64,000 bases of DNA from Eudromia elegans (lineage: Eukaryota > Chordata > Aves > Tinamiformes > Tinamidae), in NCBI GenBank assembly GCA_003342815.1, contig PTEX01000140.1:2042048-2106047 (forward strand), in the 5' to 3' direction. Below, in pieces: positions 21,901 to 28,300 of the stretch. Both the position numbers and the translations under genes were made by a program. The first letter of the stretch is position 1, and each line of letters opens with the position of its first letter. Below the pieces are notes generated by a model. That model did no database searches. It had not been told where the DNA came from and saw only the letters and a program-made list of their open reading frames with translations.

Positions 21901-23434
21901 GGTCATGCGACATCATGATGTCTGTCATGTACATAATTCAGTGATAAAGAGAGAAGCAATCTGTACTTTAAAATAAATAAATAAATAAAAAGTAGTGGAG
22001 AATATCATTGCTGTCTGCCTGAGATGATACATGCAAGTGCTTTCTCTGAGGAATCTACTTGGGTTTTGTTACACACATTTGTCTCTTTTTCTGCTTTTCA
22101 TTGCAAATTTGATTAAAATACATAAATGATACAGCATTTGACAATTTATTCAGTAAGTAAATGAATTCCCACACTACGCCCGCACAGTATAAAATACTTA
22201 TACTGTATTTTAAAAATTGTTTTGCATTCTAATACCTGCAATTATGGCTTGAAATTCTACTCCTGCTTTCTCAACCATAGAAGAAATTAAGCGAATGGAA
22301 AATACCAGTGGCAAAGTTTAACATGGACAGAAATCTTCAGCTTTTGTTACTGTTCAGTAAATTTTTCTGGTAGTAAAGATTTGACTAAAAGTCCCAGTGG
22401 ATACTGTATTATGAATTTAGAATAATAAAAGTGTATTTTACTTGAGCTTTAAGGTCATTTTGATTTGCTTTGTTTATCAAACTATGTCAAAATAATTGAC
22501 GGATTGAAGGAAGGCTTTACAGACTATCATTGCCATACTCATTTATAAAAGTAGTCAACCAAAAGAGGTGAGAATATGCATATGCTAAGAGGGTTGGATG
22601 GTTTACTTTCTGTGTTAATTTTCCAAATGCATTACATTTATGATCTTGGGAATACACTGCTTTCTTTTTTCCTCCCTTTCACAGGCTCAGATGTCATGTT
22701 TTAGAAAGTAGTAAGCCTTCTACTCTGACATTAAAAGAAAATGCATTTAATATTCCTGCAAAAACCAATGAAGATCTACATATACAGGTAATAAGGTAAT
22801 CCTTTGTGCTGATGGTTGAGGAAGCATAAACTGTGGTAGCAGTGGAAAGCTTTTCTTTTGCATTGAAACTACTTGGTACTTTATAGATTTTCCTCTTTGA
22901 AAAAAATGACACTTCAGCGTAACTATGTCAGTTACAGTGATTTAGTCATTTTAGTGAGTGTTAGTGATTTAATAAAACATTACTAGTTGCAATTAGTATT
23001 CTCATTCCTCTTGCATATATTATATATCTCAGGTATTAATAGACTTTTAGCAGTCCTTTTTCTTCCTGATATAAAGATGATCCTGTTACAGGTAATATAG
23101 CTTATCTTTAAAAAATCAAAGTTGTTTCAGTGTAACAGAAGAATGAAGTAGTCAGAGATAAAAAAGTTTATCACTAAGGTCAATCATTTGTATTATAACT
23201 GTGCTTGCAGTTACTCTAACTGAAAAGCTTTAAATTAGCCAGTTCTTTCATTTGCCATGATTCTAATGCAACTGCTCTTATTTTCAGCTAACTCATTTAC
23301 TGCAGATTAATAAAAGACTTCAAGAGCAGATCGATCGCTGCCTGTGGTTCCAGCAGTTGTTAGTGGTTTTGTCATTACTGTCCGTTACTACTGCTGCCTT
23401 CTGCTTCTACCTGGTGTACACCCAGCGAAGCTAA
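808..23434 (+). CDS. MOSPD2: MOSPD2, motile sperm domain-containing protein 2 (13 coding exons, 5' partial)
   Basis: The exons are 808-963, 1629-1715, 4197-4351, 6328-6388, 7597-7635, 8667-8791, 11915-12085, 14611-14726, 18518-18614, 19367-19463, 20696-20825, 22685-22787 and 23288-23434. They splice in phase with GT-AG borders and no internal stop into 494 residues, matching recalled human MOSPD2 (518 aa) from about residue 27 to the end. Order of parts, numbered by assuming 26 missing residues: CRAL-TRIO domain (about 82-239), acidic linker (about 255-320), MSP domain (about 327-445), short amphipathic helix, and a hydrophobic anchor (about 496-516) at the very C-terminus. Known for the family: an ER tail-anchored protein whose MSP domain binds FFAT motifs of partner proteins and tethers the ER to other organelles; it has also been linked to leukocyte migration. 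The residues aligned with the FFAT-binding Arg-Phe-Leu are kept (R403-F404-L405). The start codon lies upstream of the window. Confidence 0.97.
964..1628 (+). other. MOSPD2: MOSPD2 intron
   Basis: GTAAGC...CTAG intron with a poly-T/C tract just before the acceptor. Nothing else is seen in it. Confidence 0.85.
1629..1715 (+). CDS. MOSPD2: MOSPD2 exon: start of CRAL-TRIO domain
   Basis: The acceptor is CCCCCTAG at 1621-1628 and the donor GTAAGT at 1716. The exon completes the split Asp79 codon and runs to the first base of Phe108. It carries the family motif PKWLFESGAIFLHGYDKEG, equivalent to the human IPRWLLEIGVIYLHGYDKEG region at the front of the CRAL-TRIO domain. Confidence 0.95.
1716..4196 (+). 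other. MOSPD2: MOSPD2 intron
   Basis: AT-rich intron of about 2.5 kb. The only structure noted is a 14-base word (AGTTGCTAATACCT) repeated at 2641 and 2658. No exon or mobile element is recognised. Confidence 0.8.
4197..4351 (+). CDS. MOSPD2: MOSPD2 exon: CRAL-TRIO core
   Basis: Acceptor CTCAAG ends at 4196 and donor GTAAGT begins at 4352. It encodes about residues 108-159, including KKKLVAFWLEYYAKRDHGKP and the core strand TVVFDMSETGI. It ends in phase 0. The N-terminal half of this exon is basic, as in the human protein. Confidence 0.95.
4352..6327 (+). other. MOSPD2: MOSPD2 intron
   Basis: AT-rich intron of about 2 kb. It contains a strong unused-looking acceptor (long pyrimidine tract then CAG at 5365-5367) and a 93-codon frame at 5580-5861; neither fits the MOSPD2 reading frame or the family. 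No repeat is recognised. Confidence 0.8.
6328..6388 (+). CDS. MOSPD2: MOSPD2 exon: CRAL-TRIO helix
   Basis: Acceptor TTTTAG ends at 6327 and donor GTAAGT begins at 6389. Sixty-one bases encode DLDFVRFIVNCFTDYYPNFL plus the first base of the next codon (about residues 160-180). Human has DMDFVRFIINCFKVYYPKYL here. The exon is short but sits in the right phase between strong flanking exons. Confidence 0.94.
6389..7596 (+). other. MOSPD2: MOSPD2 intron
   Basis: AT-rich intron of about 1.2 kb. I see no exon, repeat or structured RNA. Confidence 0.8.
7597..7635 (+). CDS. MOSPD2: MOSPD2 micro-exon, 39 nt: CRAL-TRIO strand
   Basis: Acceptor TTTTCAG ends at 7596 and donor GTAAG begins at 7636. The exon completes a Thr codon (Ser in human), encodes KIVIFEMPWIMN, and leaves one base of Ala193. 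At 39 bases it can be missed by gene finders. A (TC)n/poly-T tract begins about 20 bases downstream of the donor. Confidence 0.93.
7656..7687 (+). repeat. (TC)n poly-T microsatellite
   Basis: About nine TC units run directly into a poly-T tract, starting some 20 bases after the donor of the 39-nt exon. Pyrimidine-rich intronic tracts like this can bind TIA1 or PTB; any effect on the micro-exon is inference. Confidence 0.85.
8027..8054 (+). repeat. Perfect 14-bp tandem duplication
   Basis: GATACTGTTATGTG occurs twice back to back (8027-8040 and 8041-8054) without mismatch, in an intron about 100 bases before a dinucleotide microsatellite. Confidence 0.9.
8152..8222 (+). repeat. (TG)n(TA)n microsatellite
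   Basis: A short TG run passes into interrupted TA repeats over about 70 bases in an intron. It is likely length-variable and able to unpair or form cruciforms. Confidence 0.9.
8667..8791 (+). CDS. MOSPD2: MOSPD2 exon: end of CRAL-TRIO domain
   Basis: The acceptor is TTAAAG ending at 8666 and the donor is GTAAGT at 8792. It encodes about residues 193-234: AAFKIVKGWLGPDAISMLKF, then NKNEVQDYISGEYLPPHMGG, then Thr. The LPPHMGG motif is the typical closing element of SEC14-like CRAL-TRIO domains, where the chain turns back over the lipid pocket. Confidence 0.95.
8792..11914 (+). other. MOSPD2: MOSPD2 intron with assembly gap
   Basis: About 3.1 kb including a 535-base run of N. The visible parts are AT-rich, with no recognised exon or repeat. 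Protein continuity across the gap (GGT then DSF, as in human) shows that no coding exon is missing. Confidence 0.85.
9417..9951. other. Assembly gap (535 N)
   Basis: An unbroken run of N inside an intron. The reading frames that appear to cross it are artefacts. Flanks are ordinary AT-rich sequence, so the cause of the gap cannot be seen. Confidence 0.99.
11915..12085 (+). CDS. MOSPD2: MOSPD2 exon: acidic inter-domain linker
   Basis: Acceptor GTTTCAG ends at 11914 and donor GTATCT begins at 12086. Fifty-seven whole codons (phase 0 at both ends) give about residues 235-291. It begins DSFKYSYPPLVDDDFQTPLC and continues into a Glu/Asp-rich, probably disordered stretch. The first half is nearly identical to human and the acidic half is diverged. 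Because it is phase 0-0, skipping it would keep the frame. Confidence 0.95.
12086..14610 (+). other. MOSPD2: MOSPD2 intron
   Basis: AT-rich intron of about 2.5 kb. I see no exon, mobile element or structured RNA that I can support. Confidence 0.8.
14611..14726 (+). CDS. MOSPD2: MOSPD2 exon: linker to MSP domain
   Basis: Acceptor TTTCACTCAG ends at 14610 and donor GTAATA begins at 14727. It encodes about residues 292-329, a Lys/Glu-rich linker that ends in FKGPLLHI, where the MSP domain starts, plus two bases of Ser330. Human ends the same region with VFKGPLLHIS. The GTAATA donor is weaker than the GTAAGT seen elsewhere in the gene. Confidence 0.94.
16155..16345 (-). mobile_element. CR1 LINE 3' fragment, minus strand
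   Basis: Read on the minus strand, this is a 5'-truncated CR1. It has the TGCCCAGA...GGAG segment, then GTGCCCCGTGCTCTAGGGG, then GTTGGACAAGAGGATCTC and CCTTCCAACCC, ending in short ATGAAATTCT-type repeats (the variant 3' tail of CR1). About 190 bases are recognisable and the 5' limit is approximate. It shares the diagnostic CTCTAGGGGTCCCTG block with the plus-strand copy near 18.3 kb, so both belong to one subfamily. Confidence 0.9.
16346..16580. other. GC/CpG-rich patch beside CR1
   Basis: About 235 bases of GC- and CpG-rich sequence inside an AT-rich intron, directly 5' of the minus-strand CR1. Open frames on both strands look like composition effects and match no family I know. It may be more-diverged CR1 sequence, another element, or a small CpG island. 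Confidence 0.4.
17255..17279 (+). repeat. Poly-T tract, 25 nt
   Basis: An uninterrupted run of T in an intron. It is probably a simple repeat, since no retrotransposed body is recognised next to it. Confidence 0.9.
17741..17769. repeat. Perfect palindrome, 14-bp arms, 1-nt centre
   Basis: GAATATATGAAGTC and GACTTCATATATTC flank a single A. In RNA or single-stranded DNA it could fold into a short hairpin. It lies in an intron between the two CR1 copies, just after a poly-T run. Confidence 0.9.
18158..18390 (+). mobile_element. CR1 LINE 3' fragment, plus strand
   Basis: From about GGCACCAAAAGTTCCACGGG it follows the CR1 end: GAGGGTGACAGAGCCCTGGA, GCCCAGAGAGGTGGTGGAGT, GTGCCCCGTGCTCTAGGGG, GGTTGGACTAGATGATCTC, CCTTTCCAACCC and the 3' tail ATTCTATGATTCTACGATTT. 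It is a 5'-truncated copy of about 230 bases in the same subfamily as the copy at 16.2 kb but inverted, ending about 130 bases before an MSP-domain exon. Confidence 0.95.
18518..18614 (+). CDS. MOSPD2: MOSPD2 exon: MSP domain, first part
   Basis: Acceptor TTGCTAG ends at 18517 and donor GTAAAC begins at 18615. It encodes S330-K362: PAEELYFGSKETGERKCLIV then LTNVTKNIVAFK. This is the classic major-sperm-protein/VAP pattern (P-x-x-E-L-x-F ... L-x-N-x-T ... V-A-F-K). It lies about 130 bases downstream of a CR1 3' end in the intron. Confidence 0.95.
18615..19366 (+). other. MOSPD2: MOSPD2 intron
   Basis: About 0.75 kb, AT-rich, with poly-T runs near 18718-18752. No feature beyond the splice signals is seen. 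Confidence 0.85.
19367..19463 (+). CDS. MOSPD2: MOSPD2 exon: MSP domain, middle
   Basis: Acceptor TTATAG ends at 19366 and donor GTAAGT begins at 19464. It encodes about residues 363-394 plus one base: VRTTAPEKYRVKPSNSSCEP then GASLDIIVSLHG. This is the most conserved MSP stretch (K-x-R-T-T-A-P-x-x-Y-x-V-x-P). Confidence 0.95.
19464..20695 (+). other. MOSPD2: MOSPD2 intron with a hairpin
   Basis: About 1.2 kb. It carries an inverted repeat at 20062-20085 and a short (TG)n at about 20284-20297. No exon or mobile element is recognised. Confidence 0.8.
20062..20085. repeat. Inverted repeat, 11-bp arms, 2-nt loop
   Basis: GAATTGGCTTT, TT, AAAGCCAATTC: perfect arms in an intron. It resembles the tip of a decayed palindromic element, but no longer terminal repeats are visible. 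Confidence 0.85.
20696..20825 (+). CDS. MOSPD2: MOSPD2 exon: MSP FFAT-binding segment
   Basis: Acceptor GGCAG ends at 20695 and donor GTAAGC begins at 20826. It encodes about residues 395-438. The sequence LQDRFLIMAAEM (Arg codon at 20719-20721) aligns with the VAP K-F-M strand. In human MOSPD2 the matching Arg404 and Leu406 are needed to bind FFAT motifs, and both are kept here. It then runs through ELTQFWKEVPRTKVMEHR. Confidence 0.95.
20826..22684 (+). other. MOSPD2: MOSPD2 intron
   Basis: About 1.9 kb, AT-rich, with an (AAAT)n run near 21969-21990 and a 14-bp palindrome GACATCATGATGTC at 21909-21922. No exon or mobile element is seen. Confidence 0.8.
22685..22787 (+). CDS. MOSPD2: MOSPD2 exon: MSP end and hinge
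   Basis: Acceptor TTTCACAG ends at 22684 and donor GTAATA begins at 22788. It completes Arg438 and encodes LRCHVLESSKPSTLTLKENA then FNIPAKTNEDLHIQ (about 439-472). Human has LRCHTVESSKPNTLTLKDNA here. It ends the MSP fold and leads to the membrane-proximal helix. Confidence 0.94.
22788..23287 (+). other. MOSPD2: MOSPD2 last intron
   Basis: Five hundred bases of AT-rich sequence between the MSP end exon and the tail-anchor exon. Nothing notable is seen. Confidence 0.85.
23288..23434 (+). CDS. MOSPD2: MOSPD2 last coding exon: helix, tail anchor, stop TAA
   Basis: Acceptor TTTTCAG ends at 23287. Forty-eight codons plus TAA (23432-23434) give LTHLLQINKRLQEQIDRCLW, then FQQLLVVLSLLSVTTAAFCF, then YLVYTQRS. 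The first part is an amphipathic helix. About 20 hydrophobic residues follow, and only four polar residues come after them, the architecture of a tail-anchored ER protein. The length is close to human. Confidence 0.95.
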   Translation, partial: LTHLLQINKRLQEQIDRCLWFQQLLVVLSLLSVTTAAFCFYLVYTQRS

Positions 23435-23595
23435 AAAGCGTCGCTTTGCACTGAATATGCTGCCTATCACGGTCGGTTTGAACTGCAAAAGGTGCTGCTC
23501 TCAGATTCTGCAACTGCCAAAAAGAGGCTGGTGAGCCCACAACACTGAGTGACGACACAAGTTGCTGAAAAAAAGAAGAAATGAGTGGTCAACAA

Positions 23596-23679
23596 AATAA
23601 ATTATTGAAACTTGACACTTTGTAAGGTGCATGAGAAGGGTGTTAGAGCTGGGAACCATTTTCACTGTATGACAATAAA
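23596..23679 (+). promoter_or_regulatory. Proximal polyadenylation signals
   Basis: Two exact AATAAA hexamers lie at 23596-23601 and 23674-23679, 160-245 bases after the stop. A GGGAGGGGGGAGG run follows about 10-25 bases after the second, a kind of G-rich downstream element often seen at vertebrate poly(A) sites. They could give a short-UTR isoform. Confidence 0.45.
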
Positions 23680-24455
23680 TACTACTGAACTGGGAGGGGG
23701 GAGGAACAACCAAATACAACAGTATAATGCTTCATAGTATTTTCTCTACTTTGTTCAAATGTTTTAAATACTTTAATTTCTTTTGCTCATACTGATGGGT
23801 ACATCCTGAATAGCTGTTATAGGAGGTGCAAGCAGTCTGCTTACTCTTTATAAGGGTTAACTTATTCATTCAGGAAAATAGACAGAAATTACATAGTACA
23901 GGCAGCATTTTCCTAGGCACATCAACATAGTATGTATAAAAATGTTGGTAATAATCATTTAGAAAATTCAGGATTCATTAGTTTATATTCCTTGTTTTTG
24001 TGCTTTTTCTGAATACAAAAATATTATAAATATTTTCTACCAAATACTGTGCAACCAGCCATATTTACCCGGAAAACAGCCCTTGTTTGATTCCAAAGAT
24101 ATTAATGAAATACGTATGTTGAGATACTATTTCTACGATATATGCCTTTTATTGTTTTATTTTTCTTTTTTTGAAAGCAACTCTTAATCAAAAAAAACGG
24201 CAATTGACTTCTGCTGATCTATTTAAAGCTCAAAAAGGCTAATAATTAATAAATGTTAACAACTCCCAAGGTGTGCAATATGCTTAATCATGGATGAATA
24301 TATGAAAAGAAAAAAAGCAAGTCAAGTCAGTAAAATTTATTATTGTTGAAGGGAATATAAAAGTGTTGTATCTGCCATTTCCCTGCAAGTATTATAGAAA
24401 TGGTATATGAAGCTTGTGAGAACTTACTCTAACAAGAATTCTTTGTACTCGTTGC

Positions 24456-24463
24456 TGTAAATA
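24456..24463 (+). promoter_or_regulatory. Candidate Pumilio-binding site in MOSPD2 3' UTR
   Basis: TGTAAATA matches the Pumilio response element consensus TGTANATA exactly and lies inside the long 3' UTR, but an 8-mer match in AT-rich DNA is weak evidence. It would be absent from the short-UTR isoform. Confidence 0.3.
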
Positions 24464-25345
24464 TGTATATTAAAATGATAAAGACTTTAAAAGAGACTGG
24501 TATCTTTCATACATTTAAATTTTTCACTCTTGTTAACGTGTAAAACTTAAAAATATTTTTCTTACTAGAATTAATTTTCACCACAAATAGGCTTGCATAG
24601 GAGGCTGTTTAGTTTTGATCTGCCAACTGTGATAGATGAGAAGCAATTATTGCCGGAATTAAAGGTCATATCTTGCATCTGTCTTCTTGCCAAGATTCTC
24701 TCTTCAGTATCTTGTAGATGTAATATTATTTCTAGGAAATAGGAAGAGATGGTTTTAAAAAAAAGGTTAGTAAACTAACTAATAAAGCAACATAGGGTTC
24801 AAAATGATTACTGAAATATTATTTTGGAAAAGGCAAGTCTGCAGAACTGTGGTACACAGTCTTCTTTCGTCATTTGTAAATCATTTTACCATATCAATAT
24901 TTTCTTATTTTTCCAGTGATCTTATTTGTCTTCAGTTTGCTTTTCATTATTTTGTTCTTTTAATGAATTGCAACTCTTGCTTTTCACTGTTTACAAGGAT
25001 GCTTTTGTTTAAATTATTTTCCTGGGCACACAATTCAGATTCTGGGCTTTTAACGAGCTGCATTGTTGTCATGCTGTTAAGAAAGCTAACACAGTAATTT
25101 GTAACTTTTAGATAACGCTTGTTAACCATGCTGTTAAGATGCTTATTCCTTAATTTGTCTGGATTGAATAGCACTTTACTGTAGAATTGCAAGAAATAAT
25201 TGTCTTTGCCAGTACAAATATTTTAAGTTTTTGGTGCTTTCATATATTTTCAGTACTTTATTACTACGTTGATATTTTCTTTGTATAATGGATCGGATGA
25301 ACATTTTTTTCTATTTTAATATGTTTTAGAAAAATGCAGTTACAA

Positions 25346-25361
25346 AATAAAGAAAAATAAA
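25346..25361 (+). promoter_or_regulatory. Distal tandem polyadenylation signals
   Basis: Two AATAAA hexamers (25346-25351 and 25356-25361) lie ten bases apart and are followed by T-rich sequence with TGTTTACTTGGTTTTTTT at about 25379-25396, a plausible U/GU-rich downstream element. This is the most likely end of the long MOSPD2 transcript. Confidence 0.5.
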
Positions 25362-25380
25362 CTTATTAAAGATTTGAATG

Positions 25381-28300
25381 TTTACTTGGTTTTTTTCATG
25401 ATGTTACGCCTTCTGACGCTTTTTCTCCTTTGTTCTTTTAGAGGTGCTTCATATGAGAAGGGATCAGTAGGGGAATGGCCCCTACTCTGCTGCGTGGTGG
25501 TAGAAATTTTGAAGAAACATGCAAGACAGATGTGAAACAATCTTAAATTCCGAGGCAGAGGGCTAGCAGTGATTAAAGATACCACTTGTGACTGGCATGT
25601 AAACACTACCAAGAAAAATGTAAATCCACAAAATACAAACATATGTATTGTACTGGTAAATCTAAACAGGTTTTAAACATTGCACAGGGTATAAAAAACA
25701 TACTTAACATATATATAAAAAAAAGCCAAGTAACTTTGTCTTCTTTAATAGAAATCATCAGCAATTTGCTTTGTATTTTGTTTGTGTAATTTTTTTATTT
25801 CAAGCATCAAAACACTAAAGGCTAATAATTTCCGGGCCTGCTTGCGTGCCCGTGGAAGCACAGCGTTCAGCCACTCATGTTGGGACGATACTGTGTACGG
25901 GTGCACGCTACCCTTAGGGAGGGCACAGCAGCCACGTGATCCGACATCAGCATGGAAGAGGTTATTTTTTTTTTTTCAGTGTGTAAAGCCAGGGCATTAT
26001 AGAATTCAGACAGAATTCACAAAATAAGTTTAAATTAAATAAATAAACTGATAATATATAAAATTTCCCCTCCCCGCCACCTTGTAGGTTAGCAGTTAAT
26101 CTTAGCTCTATAGGCATTTAAGAAATACTAATGACTGTTAGCCTAAAAAGTAACAATGTGTACTCAAACGGGCTCATATTTTTTTCTTCCTTACGAGTTT
26201 TTATGTCCTGTTCTTAGGTTCAATATTTAAGGCATTGTATTAAGTTTTACTAGACAAGATAGATAGTGCTTTGTTCATCATCCCTTCCCTGTTTCCCGAT
26301 AGCTCCGAAGCATCTGAATGGGTTTTCCAGTGACCCTGTTCACATTGGCGCTAATGTTGTTCATTCTGATAGTATTTGCAAGTGTTCAAAGTTTCCCTGT
26401 TTTTACATACTTAAAACAACACCAAAAGAAAGCATATTGATTTTTTGTTATTATTAGGTGCAAAATCTAAGAATCTTAAAAATCAGCATGTTTGAATAGT
26501 CTAATTTTGAAAAAAAAAAAAATGTTTATATTTTACATCTCAAAGAATTCTCCTTTGGAAAACCACGGCTGGAGCAGGAAGAGGCCTTTTTGTCTCCGCA
26601 GTGATTTGCTGCAGTAACTGATTTGTCTCCAGTGACTGTGTTGAAGCTCTTGCTCCAACACAACACGTCTCTGCTTCCAAATGAAAGCTGCTTCACTGGC
26701 TTCTAGCGACTGTTGCTGCCTGTAGGGGCTCCTGTCGGGAGTGCTTTAAGTCCCTGCGCTGACTTGAGGCTTCTCTTACTTCATGTGAAATTGCACTGGC
26801 AGCATGAGGCTATAAAGGTTGTTCTTTCAATAAGGCGTCTGTGTGCTTTCCACCTGTGACTTTATTGTGAAAGTGGATGCTAGCTGGGAATAGCAGAGCA
26901 ACTCTTAAAATTAATAAAACAACCCTTCACTCTACAAAGTGCCTGACAGGTAGCTTCAAGAATCGACTGCTTTGAATCTTGTGTTAGTTCTGTAGGGTAC
27001 TATTGAGGCCCAAGGAAATCCATATTTGCAGCAAATGGATTAGCTTAGGAAGAACTAATTAGTTCTAATAGGTTAGGAAGAGCATGTAGTGTGCTGCTTT
27101 CTGAGGTTAGAAAGAAAGAAAAGGCATCAATTTCTGAGGTGTATGGCTTATTGCTGCTTGAAAGAGAGCTCACTGTGGAATTATTGACTAGGTTTTATGG
27201 CAATTGCTATTTTACCGTTATATGCATGGAGCAGAGGTAAGTAGCTATATGTTAATATTTCAAATAACAGTGCTTTTCTGCATTACATTTGGACTCATAA
27301 CTATTTCTTGGACACGTTTCTGCATTAGCACTTATGGGGGGTAGGTTTCATGCAGCCACTTAAGAGGTGTAATCTCTCATTTTCAGTTGTTCTCAGTTAT
27401 TTCATTGCTGTTTCCAGTTGAAATCTGACTTTGCTTTTGTCAGTTTTATATTGTGTGTCTGCACACACAATAATGCACATAAATAAAGCTCGGAAAATCA
27501 AGTTCATGAAATCCACCACTCAGGAGCATGACTGTGGTCAGAGATTTGCCTTGTTTGCAGTATAGGTAAGTGAAATTCCATGTGCTGGGCTTGGCTGAGA
27601 CTCCTTTTAGGTAATTTCCTAGTAAATCCGCTCAATACCACTTGCTACTACTAAACAGAGGTACTGAAATCCCTGAATTTTAGGAGCAGAGAGTAAGCCA
27701 CTTAGCAGATTTTTCTATTACTAGGTATCTCATCTGCTGTTTTACTTCTTTCTTAAGACTGAGGCATCAAAGAAACTGATTTCTTCTTACCTGCCTAGTA
27801 AAGCTCTAAGTTCCTTCTATTCTTTCCCGAATGCTACAAGCACGGCTGGGCTGGCGGCTGAAGAGTGTTCGACTCCTGCGGTGTGACTGCAGCAACAGCA
27901 GCTCTGGCTCTGTGGATTACCACGGGCAATTCGCACTGACAATACTGCTGAAATTATTAAGGCAGTCCAAACACAAAGCCATGTAGGGCTGCCAGTCACG
28001 GTGGTCTTCACACTCCAAAAAGTATCCATAATGCCTATGCATTTATCTTTAGTCAGCAGTAGAATGTATTAGTTAATTTACAGTCACTTGGGATTGTTTG
28101 AAAAATCTTTTTTAAGAGGCTTTCTCTTACGTTAAAAATAAGTTGTTAGATCACAAATCATGGATTTCTTTCACCTTGATTAATCCGTGAGATATGCCAA
28201 AACTTGTTTCCATGAGCAGGGAACAATGATGCCTTTGAAATATTTTTCAAAAACAAATTAAGTCACAATACTTTTTTCTTTTTTTTTAAGTCTTGATTTG

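Larger units (their letters stand above)
23435..25380 (+). other. MOSPD2: MOSPD2 3' untranslated region (end inferred)
   Basis: This is AT-rich sequence after the stop, without a convincing ORF. AATAAA hexamers lie at 23596, 23674, 24248, 24781, 25346 and 25356. The last two are close together and I take them as the distal polyadenylation site, giving a UTR of about 1.95 kb; use of an earlier signal would give a UTR of about 200-250 bases. No transcript data support the end, so the border is an inference. Confidence 0.6.
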
